A stretch of 64,000 nucleotides of DNA, taken from contig NZ_BNAY01000004.1 of assembly GCF_014654365.1 (NCBI RefSeq), positions 1 through 64,000 on the forward strand, written 5' to 3'. Origin of the DNA: Amycolatopsis oliviviridis (GTDB lineage: Bacteria > Actinomycetota > Actinomycetes > Mycobacteriales > Pseudonocardiaceae). The notes beneath the pieces were generated by a model. It had not been told where the DNA came from. It did not search any database and saw nothing but the letters and a program-made list of their open reading frames with translations. The translations under genes were made by a program, and so were the position numbers. The number at the start of each line of letters is the position of its first letter. Within the stretch, counting starts at the first letter, position 1. Positions 8,267 through 15,978 of the stretch are shown in pieces.

Positions 8267-9597
8267 GCCCCCAGCAGTGCCTGGCCGCAGACGCGGACCA
8301 CGTTGCCGTTGACCGCGGCCGAAGCCGGGTTCGCGTACCAGGCGATCGTCTCGGCGACGTCGACCGGGAGACCGCCCTGGCCGAGACTGGACAACCGCCG
8401 TCCGGCCTCACGGATGAACAGCGGCACCGCGGCGGTCATCTTGGTCTCGATGAACCCGGGCGCGACGGCGTTGATCGTGCCCCCGTATTCGGCGAGCACC
8501 GGCGCGCCGACGTTCACCATGCCGATGACGCCCGCCTTGCTGGTGGCGTAGTTGGTCTGCCCGACGTTGCCCGCGATCCCGGCGATCGAGGAGACGCCGA
8601 TGATCCGGCCGTTGTCGTGCAGCACTTTGTCCGACAGCAGCTTCTCGTTCACCGCGAGCTGCGACGCGAGGTTGACGGAGATGACCGAGTCCCAGCCGCC
8701 TTCGGTCATGTTTCCCAGCGTCTTGTCCCGCGTGATGCCCGCGTTGTGCACGACGATGTCAACGCCGCCGTGACGCGTGGTCAGGTACTCGGCGAGCTTC
8801 TCCGGCGCGTCGGCGGCGGTGATGTCCAGCTGCAGCGCGGAGCCGCCGACCTTGTTGGCCACCATCGACAGATCCGCGCCCTGCGCCGGGATGTCGAGGG
8901 CGACGACGTGGGCGCCGTCGCGGCCCAGCACCTCGGCGATGGCGGCGCCGATACCGCGGGAAGCGCCGGTGACCAGGGCGACCTTGCCGTCCAGGGGTTT
9001 GGCCCAGTCGGCCGGGGCGGAGGCGGTCTTGGTCTCGGTGCCGACGCGGATGACCTGGGCGTCGACGAAGGCGGACTTCGACGACAGCAGGAAACGGAGC
9101 GTGGACTCAGTGGCCTCTTCGGCGCCTTCGGCGACGTACACGAGCTGGGCGGTCGCGCCGCGCTTCAGTTCCTTACCGACCGAGCGGACGAAGCCTTCGA
9201 GCGCGCGCTGCGCGATCCGCTCGTGCCCTTCGGCCAGCTCCGGCGGCGTTCCGAGGACGACGACGCGGCCCGACGGCCCGACGCTCCGGATCACCGGGTG
9301 GAAGAAGTCGTAGACCTCGCGAAGCTGCTTCGGGTCCTTCACGCCTGTTGCGTCGAAGACGAGTGCGGCGTGCCTGTCGGTCGCGGTCGAAACGACCTCG
9401 ATGCCCGCGCGATGCAGCTGCGCCTCGATCACCTTTTCGAGGCGACCGCCCGGCGCGGCGCCGAGAAGTGCGGGACCCTCCAGAGCGGGCTGGCCGGGCT
9501 TGTACCGGCGGAGCGTCGCGGGGTTCGGCAGGCCGAGCTTCGGCACCACGAATTTCCCCACGGGGGATTTCGTGAACTGCTGGTACCTGTCAGCCAT
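8263..9597 (-). CDS. fabG4: 3-oxoacyl reductase FabG4 (HMwFabG), SDR family
   Basis: A 444-aa long-form ketoacyl reductase. An N-terminal flavodoxin-like degenerate domain (residues 1-205) is followed by a full SDR domain: TGASRGIG cofactor loop at about 214, HNAGITRD, catalytic Ser in SSIAGIAG and YATSK (Tyr and Lys). The size and the N-terminal LGLPNPATLRRYKPG stretch match mycobacterial FabG4 (454 aa), which reduces 3-oxoacyl-CoA with NADH. It is coupled to the MaoC hydratase and divergent from fadA2, with the perfect TetR palindrome in between. Confidence 0.92.
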   Translation of the reverse strand: MADRYQQFTKSPVGKFVVPKLGLPNPATLRRYKPGQPALEGPALLGAAPGGRLEKVIEAQLHRAGIEVVSTATDRHAALVFDATGVKDPKQLREVYDFFHPVIRSVGPSGRVVVLGTPPELAEGHERIAQRALEGFVRSVGKELKRGATAQLVYVAEGAEEATESTLRFLLSSKSAFVDAQVIRVGTETKTASAPADWAKPLDGKVALVTGASRGIGAAIAEVLGRDGAHVVALDIPAQGADLSMVANKVGGSALQLDITAADAPEKLAEYLTTRHGGVDIVVHNAGITRDKTLGNMTEGGWDSVISVNLASQLAVNEKLLSDKVLHDNGRIIGVSSIAGIAGNVGQTNYATSKAGVIGMVNVGAPVLAEYGGTINAVAPGFIETKMTAAVPLFIREAGRRLSSLGQGGLPVDVAETIAWYANPASAAVNGNVVRVCGQALLGA

Positions 9598-9635
9598 CTC
9601 GCGCCTCCCGTGCAGTGAGCATCACGTCGCATTCT

Positions 9636-9657
9636 AACCTACTCGCTAGTAGGTTAC
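9636..9657. promoter_or_regulatory. TetR operator, copy 2, in the fabG4/fadA2 divergent promoter
   Basis: A perfect 22-bp palindrome: TAACCTACT, four bases CGCT, then AGTAGGTTA. It lies midway between the divergent fabG4 and fadA2 starts and shares its core with the motif at 6669-6690. One TetR protein could repress both directions from here. Confidence 0.8.
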
Positions 9658-9689
9658 AGTGTGAGAGAGCCTACGGAGGAGTGGAAAAA

Positions 9690-10979
9690 ATGGCCACGAA
9701 AAGGACGGCACCCGTGCGCAAGGTCGCGATCATCGGCGGCAACCGGATCCCCTTCGCCCGTTCGAACGGTCCGTACTCGAAGGCGTCGAACCAGGACATG
9801 TTCACCGCCGCCCTCGACGGCCTGGTCAGCCGCTTCTCCCTGCAGGACGAGGTGATCGGCGAGGTCGCCGCCGGCGCCGTGCTCAAGCACGCCCGCGACT
9901 TCAACCTCGCCCGCGAAAGCGTCCTCGGCAGCAGGCTGAACCCCGCCACCCCGGCGTCGGACGTGCAGATGGCCTGCGGCACCGGCCTCCAGGCGATCGT
10001 CAACGTCGCCAACAAGATCGCGCTCGGCCAGATCGACTCGGCCATCGCGGGCGGTGTCGACACGACGTCCGACGCGCCGCTGGCGGTCAACGACGACCTG
10101 CGCCAGATCCTCGTGCAGCTCAACGCCGCGAAGACGCTCCCCGAACGGCTGAAGCTCGCCGCGAAGCTGCGCCCCGGCCACATCGTCCCCGAGATCCCGC
10201 GCAACTCCGAGCCGCGCACCGGCCTGTCCATGGGCGAGCACGCCGCGCTGACCGCGAAGGTCTGGGAGATCACGCGCGAGGCGCAGGACGAGCTCGCCGC
10301 GACCAGCCACCAGCGTCTCGGCGCCGCGTACGACAAGGGCTTCTTCGACGACCTGGTGACGCCGTACCTCAAGCTGGCCCGCGACCAGAACCTGCGTCCG
10401 GACTCCAGTGTCGAGAAGCTCGCGAAGCTGAAGCCCGCCTTCGGCGGTCCCGAAGGCACGATGACCGCGGGCAACTCGACGCCGCTTTCCGACGGCGCGT
10501 CGACGGTCCTGCTCGCGACCGAGCAGTGGGCGAAGGCGCGGAAGCTGCCGGTGCTGGCGTACCTGACGTTCTCGCAGACCGCAGCCGTCGACTACGTCCA
10601 CGGCGACGAGGGCTTGCTGATGGCGCCCGCGTACGCCGTCCCGCAGATGCTCACGCGGGCCGGGGTCACCCTGCAGGACTTCGACTTCTACGAGATCCAC
10701 GAGGCCTTCGCCTCCCAAGTGCTCGCCACCCTCAAGGCGTGGGAGGACCCGGCGTTCGCCAAGGAGAAGCTGGGCCTCGACGAGCCGCTCGGGTCCATCG
10801 ATCGGGCGAAGCTGAACGTCAACGGCTCGTCGCTGGCGGCCGGGCACCCGTTCGCCGCGACCGGCGGCCGCATCGTCGCCACCCTCGCGAAGCTGTTGAA
10901 CGAGAAGGGATCCGGCCGCGGGCTCATCTCGATCTGCGCCGCGGGCGGCCAGGGCGTCACCGCGATCCTCGAGAAGTAA
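9690..10979 (+). CDS. fadA2: acetyl-CoA C-acetyltransferase (thiolase) FadA2
   Basis: A 429-aa thiolase. The nucleophilic Cys is in MACGTGLQAI (Cys96), the His in YEIHEAFASQ, and the second Cys in ISICAAGGQGV near the C-terminus; GHPFAATGGR is also intact. Thiolases condense or cleave acyl-CoA with CoA. The start at 9690 has GGAGGA about 9 bases upstream, better than the in-frame start at 9615. Divergence from fabG4 matches the mycobacterial fadA2 (Rv0243) arrangement. With the hydratase and reductase it could supply 3-ketoacyl and 3-hydroxyacyl-CoA chemistry. Confidence 0.93.
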   Translation: MATKRTAPVRKVAIIGGNRIPFARSNGPYSKASNQDMFTAALDGLVSRFSLQDEVIGEVAAGAVLKHARDFNLARESVLGSRLNPATPASDVQMACGTGLQAIVNVANKIALGQIDSAIAGGVDTTSDAPLAVNDDLRQILVQLNAAKTLPERLKLAAKLRPGHIVPEIPRNSEPRTGLSMGEHAALTAKVWEITREAQDELAATSHQRLGAAYDKGFFDDLVTPYLKLARDQNLRPDSSVEKLAKLKPAFGGPEGTMTAGNSTPLSDGASTVLLATEQWAKARKLPVLAYLTFSQTAAVDYVHGDEGLLMAPAYAVPQMLTRAGVTLQDFDFYEIHEAFASQVLATLKAWEDPAFAKEKLGLDEPLGSIDRAKLNVNGSSLAAGHPFAATGGRIVATLAKLLNEKGSGRGLISICAAGGQGVTAILEK

Positions 10980-11048
10980 TCCGTCCGCTCTGAGCGGATC
11001 CGGGGAAAACCCGGTGCCTTTGTCGGTGCCGGGGTCTAGTTTGTCCGC

Positions 11049-12002
11049 ATGTTCGCAGTTCAGGCGAAAGCCCTGGTCAAGACCTACGGCTCCACCCGGG
11101 CGCTCGACGGGGTCGATCTGTCGATCCCGACGGGCAAGGTACTGGGCCTGCTGGGGCCGAACGGCGCCGGCAAGACGACGACCGTCCGCATCCTGACCAC
11201 GCTGCTTCGCCCGGATTCGGGCGAAGCGGAGGTGGCCGGGCATGACGTGCTGGCCCAGCCCGATGCCGTCCGGCGGTCGATCGGGCTGTCCGGGCAGTAC
11301 GCCGCCGTGGACGAGAACCTCACCGGGTTCGAGAACCTGTACATGGTCGGCAGGCTGTACGGGAGCAAGAAGGCCGCGGCGAAGTCCAGGGCGCGTGAAC
11401 TGCTCGCGCGGTTCCGGCTGGAGGACGCGGCGGACCGGCCCGCCAAGACCTATTCCGGCGGTATGCGGCGACGGCTCGACCTCGCGGGAGCGCTGGTCGC
11501 CGAGCCGACGGTGGTGATCCTCGACGAACCGACCACCGGGCTCGACCCGCGCGGCCGGATCGACACCTGGGAGGTCATCAAGGAGCTCGTCGCCGACGGC
11601 ACCACGGTCCTGCTGACCACGCAATACCTGGAGGAGGCCGATCAGCTCGCCGACTCGATCGTCGTGATCGACAAGGGGAAGGTCATCGCGCGCGGCACGG
11701 CCGACGAGCTCAAGCAGGAGATCGGCGGCGAACGGCTGGAGCTGGTCGTGGCCTCCGCCGACGACCTCGCCGCGACCACGCAGGTGCTCGCCGAGGTCGG
11801 TTCGGGGACACCGTCGGTCGACGAGCACACCCGCAAGGTCGACGTCCTGGTCGAGGGCGGGCCGAAGGCGCTGATCGAGGCACTGCGGCGGCTGGACGCG
11901 CAGGGCGTCGCCGTCCAGGACGTCGCGCTGCACCGGCCGACGCTCGACGACGTCTTCCTTTCGCTGACAGGGCACGCCACGGACGAGGGGGAGAAAAAGT
12001 GA
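11049..12002 (+). CDS. ABC transporter ATPase, daunorubicin-resistance (DrrA) type
   Basis: A 317-aa ATPase with Walker A GPNGAGKTT (36-44), signature YSGGMRRRLDLA (about 138), Walker B VVILDEPTTGLD and an H-loop region LLTTQYLEEADQ. The C-terminal DrrA-type extension (about 225-310) is present. The last codons overlap the permease gene by 4 bases (GTGA). With the permease it would form a multidrug exporter that confers resistance to a natural product; the substrate cannot be told from sequence. Confidence 0.92.
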   Translation: MFAVQAKALVKTYGSTRALDGVDLSIPTGKVLGLLGPNGAGKTTTVRILTTLLRPDSGEAEVAGHDVLAQPDAVRRSIGLSGQYAAVDENLTGFENLYMVGRLYGSKKAAAKSRARELLARFRLEDAADRPAKTYSGGMRRRLDLAGALVAEPTVVILDEPTTGLDPRGRIDTWEVIKELVADGTTVLLTTQYLEEADQLADSIVVIDKGKVIARGTADELKQEIGGERLELVVASADDLAATTQVLAEVGSGTPSVDEHTRKVDVLVEGGPKALIEALRRLDAQGVAVQDVALHRPTLDDVFLSLTGHATDEGEKK

Positions 12003-12802
12003 GCGCGGTCGCGAAGGCCTTTTCCGACGGTGGCGTGATCACCTGGCGGAACCTGAAGAACGTCCAGCGCAACCCGGACTGGCTGATGGCGGCGACGCTG
12101 CAGCCGATCATGTTCGTGCTGCTGTTCGCGTACGTCTTCGGCGACGCGATCGGCGGGGAAGCGGGCGGGCTCGCCTATCGCGAGTTTCTGATCGCCGGCA
12201 TCTTCGCGCAGACGGTCGCGTTCAACTCGGCGTTCACCGTGATCGGGTTCGCGAACGACCTGCAGAAGGGCATCATCGACAGGTTCCGCTCGCTGCCGAT
12301 CTCCCGCCTCGCGGTGATCTTCGGCCGGACGACGTCCGACCTGGTGATCAGCGTCGTGGCGCTGATCGTCATGTCGCTGTGCGGGCTGCTCGTCGGCTGG
12401 CGGATCCGCGGCAGTTTCCTCGACGCGGTGCTCGGCTACCTGGTGATGCTGATGTTCGCCTGGGCGCTGTCCTGGGTCGGCGCGTGGATCGGGCTCGTCG
12501 CGCGCAGTGTCGAGGTGGCGCAGAGTGCCGGGCTGATGTGGATGTTCCCGCTGAGCTTCATCTCGACGGCGTTCGTCCCGGCCGACAAGCTGCCGGGCGT
12601 GCTGAAGGCAATCGCCGACTGGAACCCGTTCACCGCGGTGATCAACTCGGCGCGTGACCTGTTCGGGAACCGCTTCGGCGCGGCCCCGACGGGCTGGCCC
12701 GCCGAGCACGCCTCGCTGTACGCGATCCTGTGCTGCATCGCCATCATCGCGATCTTCGCGCCGCTGGCGACGGCCCAGTACAAGAAGGTCGCGAGCCGCT
12801 AG
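11999..12802 (+). CDS. ABC-2 type permease, DrrB type
   Basis: A 267-aa membrane protein with about six hydrophobic helices and the ABC-2 family signature region (GLMWMFPLSFISTAFVPADKLPG, then IADWNPFTAVINSARDLF). The GTG start lies inside the stop region of the ATPase gene, so the two are coupled. It is the membrane partner of the DrrA-like ATPase. No dedicated regulator is adjacent. Confidence 0.92.
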   Translation: MSAVAKAFSDGGVITWRNLKNVQRNPDWLMAATLQPIMFVLLFAYVFGDAIGGEAGGLAYREFLIAGIFAQTVAFNSAFTVIGFANDLQKGIIDRFRSLPISRLAVIFGRTTSDLVISVVALIVMSLCGLLVGWRIRGSFLDAVLGYLVMLMFAWALSWVGAWIGLVARSVEVAQSAGLMWMFPLSFISTAFVPADKLPGVLKAIADWNPFTAVINSARDLFGNRFGAAPTGWPAEHASLYAILCCIAIIAIFAPLATAQYKKVASR

Positions 12803-12901
12803 AAATTCTTTCCGTCGAAAATGTCGAACCGCCGTCGAGCCGCTCGACGCGCTGGTGAAGGCGGGGTAGAAACAGCCCCGCCAAGACTCTGAGGAGCAGC
12901 G

Positions 12902-13273
12902 ATGCGGTTTCTGATGATGCACCGGCTGGACGAGAGCGCCCCGGAGGCCTGGAACCCCAGCAAGGAGTTCATCGAGCAGATGGGCGCCTTCGTCGAGGAC
13001 TCGTTCAAGAAGGGCATCCTCATCACGGCGGAGGGCGTGCACCCGTCGGAGCGGGGCGCGAAGGTCCGCAAGGGGCGCGGCGGCAAGATCACCGCGACCG
13101 ACGGCCCGTTCACCGAGACCAAGGAGGTCATCGGCGGGTTCGCGCTGATCAACGCGAAGGATCTGGCGGAGGCCGTCGCTTTCGCGGAGACCTACGCGGC
13201 GCTGTTCGACGAGATCGAGGTCGAGGTCCGCACGGTCGTCGAGGCGGAGGACATCGCCGCTTTCACCGAGTGA
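12902..13273 (+). CDS. YciI/DGPF domain protein
   Basis: A 123-aa ferredoxin-like fold protein of the YCII-related family with the hallmark ATDGPFTETKEVIGGF near residues 62-77. A good AGGAG ribosome site precedes the ATG. Such proteins are commonly encoded beside ECF42-type sigma factors. This copy stands alone, 7.4 kb from the sigma-linked pair at 20.3-20.9 kb. The function is unknown; a dimeric stress-related or ligand-binding role is guesswork. Confidence 0.88.
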   Translation: MRFLMMHRLDESAPEAWNPSKEFIEQMGAFVEDSFKKGILITAEGVHPSERGAKVRKGRGGKITATDGPFTETKEVIGGFALINAKDLAEAVAFAETYAALFDEIEVEVRTVVEAEDIAAFTE

Positions 13274-13290
13274 GGCCGCGGCCCCGTAAG

Positions 13291-13345
13291 TGTCATGAAC
13301 GGCCCTTTCCTGACGTTTTACGTCAGGAAAGGGCCGTTCATGACA
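13291..13345. repeat. long perfect hairpin between convergent genes (GGCCCTTTCCTGACG family)
   Basis: The arms 13291-13316 and 13320-13345 are 26-bp perfect complements around a 3-base TTT loop. It sits between the end of the YciI gene (+) and the end of the DoxX gene (-), so a bidirectional terminator is likely. Its AAAGGGCCG and TCAGGA words recur in the hairpin at 48617-48657, which suggests a dispersed repeat family. Confidence 0.85.
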
Positions 13346-13364
13346 TTCGGCGGGGAGGGCCGAG

Positions 13365-13871
13365 CTACTTCGTGATGGCCTTCTCGGCCTTCTTCGCCAG
13401 CTTCTCGGCGCGCTTCTCCGTCTTCGACGCGGCCCGCTTGGCACGCCAGCCGAGCGAAGGCTTGCCGGCGGTGTCGGCGGCGGCGAGCAGCAGGCCACCG
13501 GCGAGGCCGGCGTTCTTGACGAACTGGATCTGCTGCTGCTGACGTTCGGCCGGTTCCTTGATCTCCCAGAACCGGTGCGCGGCCAGCGTCGTCGGGACGA
13601 GGCTGCCGAGCAGCAGCAGCGAGGCCAGGCGCGGCGCCTTGCCCGCGGCGAGCGCGACCCCGGCGCCGACCTTCACCGCGGCGTCGATCCGGACGAGGGT
13701 GGCGGGGTCGCGCGGCACCGATTCCGGCACCACGCCCTCCAGCTTGTCGAAGGACTCGGTGAGGAACGGTTCCACGGCCTTGGCGTGCCCCTGGGTGTCC
13801 CTCAGCGCGCCGATCCCGCCGGAAATGAAGATCGCGGCGAGGAGCGGACGTGCGACGCGACGGAGAATCAC
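13365..13871 (-). CDS. DoxX family membrane protein
   Basis: A 168-aa DoxX-type protein. It begins ILRRVARPLLAAIFISGGIGALRD, a typical DoxX first helix, with further hydrophobic segments near 75-90 and 125-140, and ends in a Lys- and Ala-rich tail (KRAEKLAKKAEKAITK). I chose GTG 13871 because an AAAGG ribosome site lies 8 bases upstream and the longer version adds non-family residues. DoxX proteins are integral membrane proteins; in mycobacteria one works with SodA and SseA in oxidative stress, but that partnership is not seen here. Confidence 0.85.
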   Translation of the reverse strand: MILRRVARPLLAAIFISGGIGALRDTQGHAKAVEPFLTESFDKLEGVVPESVPRDPATLVRIDAAVKVGAGVALAAGKAPRLASLLLLGSLVPTTLAAHRFWEIKEPAERQQQQIQFVKNAGLAGGLLLAAADTAGKPSLGWRAKRAASKTEKRAEKLAKKAEKAITK

Positions 13872-14001
13872 GGTCGTAACCTTTCTGGATCCGGACCCGG
13901 GAAACAAACCTATCCCCAGTCTTCCCGCCCGCCACCGCGCCGAACCGCGCTAACGGCGTATCTTGAAATATTTCTCTGACGCTAGACAGCCCTAGACTTC
14001 G

Positions 14002-15033
14002 CTAGCGGGCCGGATACGCCCTCGGCAGCTTGAAGCCGCGATCGGCCGCGACGTCCCGCAAGCGGTCCGGGTAGTCGGTGATGATGCCGTCGACGCCGTC
14101 GTCGATGAGCTTGTGCATGGTGGCCGGATCGTCGATCGTCCACGGCACGACCTTGATCCCCGCGCGGTGCGCCTCGGTGACCAGCGCCTTCGTCGTGAAC
14201 GGCCGGTAGTCGGGGTCGCCGACCTTCCCGCCCTGCGGGTTGCCGTGCACCGGCGAGAGAGCGCTCGCACCGAACGACTTCACCGCGCGCACGGGGCTAC
14301 CGCCGAAGTCGTCGATGTCGAGCCCGCCGAGCCACGGCGACTTGCCGGGCTGCCCGACCTGGAGGAATTCCGGCTGGGTCAGCGCGACCGTCGGGATCCA
14401 CGGCGCGACCTTCCGCAGGAGCATCAGGGCGCCCCAGTCGAAGCTCTGGATCGTGACGTTGTGCGCGAACCCGCCGCGCTGGATCTCGCGCACCGCCCGC
14501 TGGACGAACTGTTCGCGCGGCGCAGTCTCCTGCGGGGCGGCGGCCTCGACCTTGGTCTCGATGTTGAACTTGATTCCCCAGGCGCGGTGGTCGCGCGCGA
14601 GCTGGAACAGCTCGGCCAGCGTCGGCATCTTGGCACCGGGGGAGAGCGTCTGGCCGGGGTGGGCGGGCTGCCGGATCGAACCGCAGTCCAGCGTGCGGAC
14701 CTGCGCGAACGTCAGGTCCTTCACGTACTTGCCGACATACGGGTACGCGGGGTCGCCAGGCGTCGCGGGCTCGGTGTCATGGCACTTCGCGGGCGTCGTC
14801 TTGCGATCGTGGGTGATCACCTCGCGACCGTCCTTGGTGATCTGGAGGTCGAGTTCGAGCGTGGTCACCCCCAGCTCCATCGCCTTGCCGAACGACGCGA
14901 GCGTGCTCTCGACCGTGAGGCCGAGCCCGCCGCGGTGGGCCTGGATGTCGAAGGCGCGACGCGGATGCGCGTCGGCGACCCCGGCCGTGCCGAGGGTCAG
15001 CGCAGCGGCCACGACCAGCGCGAATGTCTTCAT
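14002..15033 (-). CDS. secreted glycerophosphodiester phosphodiesterase
   Basis: A 343-aa enzyme that hydrolyses glycerophosphodiesters to glycerol-3-phosphate and an alcohol. It opens with a signal peptide (MKTFALVVAAALTLGTAGVADA) followed by the family's first catalytic motif QAHRGGLGLTVESTLASF and ELDLQITKDGREVITHD. The GDPD barrel continues to the C-terminus (VPWTIDDPATMHKLIDDGVDGIITDYPDRL). I chose ATG 15033 for its signal peptide rather than the longer frame to 15087. It is divergent from the TipA-like MerR gene, and its promoter overlaps that regulator's binding region. Confidence 0.92.
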   Translation of the reverse strand: MKTFALVVAAALTLGTAGVADAHPRRAFDIQAHRGGLGLTVESTLASFGKAMELGVTTLELDLQITKDGREVITHDRKTTPAKCHDTEPATPGDPAYPYVGKYVKDLTFAQVRTLDCGSIRQPAHPGQTLSPGAKMPTLAELFQLARDHRAWGIKFNIETKVEAAAPQETAPREQFVQRAVREIQRGGFAHNVTIQSFDWGALMLLRKVAPWIPTVALTQPEFLQVGQPGKSPWLGGLDIDDFGGSPVRAVKSFGASALSPVHGNPQGGKVGDPDYRPFTTKALVTEAHRAGIKVVPWTIDDPATMHKLIDDGVDGIITDYPDRLRDVAADRGFKLPRAYPAR

Positions 15034-15066
15034 CCGGGCACCATGCCACGGTCGGGTGAACTTCGA

Positions 15067-15097
15067 TTGACTTTGACGCAACGTCAACCTCTACCTT
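15067..15097 (+). promoter_or_regulatory. MerR-type promoter with 19-bp spacer and operator dyad
   Basis: A -35 box TTGACT (15067-15072) and a -10 box TACCTT (15092-15097) are 19 bp apart, the long spacer typical of MerR-activated promoters. A dyad TTGACG-CAA-CGTCAA (15073-15087) lies inside it. The expected start of transcription falls on or next to the ATG at 15105, so the mRNA is probably leaderless. Confidence 0.75.
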
Positions 15098-15104
15098 CGT
15101 GGAC

Positions 15105-15866
15105 ATGCCGAACGAGAAGGAGTGGTCGATCCAGGACATCGCCCGCTCGGCCGGGACCACGAGCCGCACGCTGCGCCATTACGGCGACATCGGGCTGCTC
15201 GAACCGAGCCGGGTGGGGAGCAACGGATACCGCTACTACGACCAGGACGCGCTGGTGCGGCTGCAACGGATCCTGCTGCTTCGCGAACTCGGGCTGAGCC
15301 TGCCCGCGATCGGCGAAGTGCTCGAAGGCGAGCAGGACACGACGGCGGCGCTGCGCACACACCTGAAGTGGCTGGAGCAAGAGCGGCACCGGCTCGGACG
15401 GCAGATCGAATCGGTCAGGACGACCTTGAAGAAAACGGAGAGAGGTGAACAACTGATGGCAACGGAAGTGTTCGACGGCTTCGACCACACGAAGTACGAG
15501 AAGGAGGTCACCGAACGCTGGGGCGCCGACGCCTACAAGCAGGGTGACCGGTGGTGGAAGTCGCTGAGCGCCGAGGACAAGAAGGCGCACCAGCAGGAGC
15601 AGAAGGACATCGCGGCCGCGTTCGGCGCGGCCCGCGCCCAGGGTCTGCCCGCCGACGGCGACGAGGCCCAGGCGATCACGCGACGGCTGTACGAGTGGCT
15701 CCGGCCGGCCGTGCGGGCCGTCTCGAAGGGCTACTTCGCCGGACTCGGACAGCTGTACGTCGACGACCCGCGCTACGGGCAGTACGACGAGAAGCACGGT
15801 GCCGGCACCGCGGAATACATCCGTGACGCGATGAAGATCTACGCCGAGCGCAACCTGAGTGAGTAA
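15105..15866 (+). CDS. MerR family regulator with TipAS drug-recognition domain
   Basis: A 253-aa TipA-like regulator. Residues 8-75 form the MerR winged helix (WSIQDIARSAGTTSRTLRHYGDIGLLEP), then a coiled coil to about 120 (LEQERHRLGRQIESVRTTLKK), then a TipAS domain (about 140-250, with WWKSLSAEDKKAHQQEQ). In Streptomyces TipAL this domain traps thiopeptide antibiotics and activates its own promoter; the ligand here is unknown. The MerR promoter directly upstream indicates autoregulation and a leaderless message from ATG 15105. A GTG at 15099 is an alternative. An internal ATG before the TipAS part could give a TipAS-like short form. Confidence 0.9.
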   Translation: MPNEKEWSIQDIARSAGTTSRTLRHYGDIGLLEPSRVGSNGYRYYDQDALVRLQRILLLRELGLSLPAIGEVLEGEQDTTAALRTHLKWLEQERHRLGRQIESVRTTLKKTERGEQLMATEVFDGFDHTKYEKEVTERWGADAYKQGDRWWKSLSAEDKKAHQQEQKDIAAAFGAARAQGLPADGDEAQAITRRLYEWLRPAVRAVSKGYFAGLGQLYVDDPRYGQYDEKHGAGTAEYIRDAMKIYAERNLSE

Positions 15867-15978
15867 GAACGAGGGATGGGGCTGCAGACCCATCCACTCG
15901 GAGTAACCCGCCACGACACGCCTATCCCTCTATGGCGGAATATCGGGCCAGGGCTAGAAACGCCGATAGCGTGGGAGA

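Noticed and set aside
11049..12802. A biosynthetic gene cluster around the DrrAB-like exporter
   Set aside because: No polyketide, peptide-synthetase or terpene genes are near; an exporter alone does not define a cluster.
12902..13273. The single DGPF gene being part of the sigma operon
   Set aside because: It is 7 kb from the sigma factor, has its own ribosome site and is next to an unrelated ABC pair.
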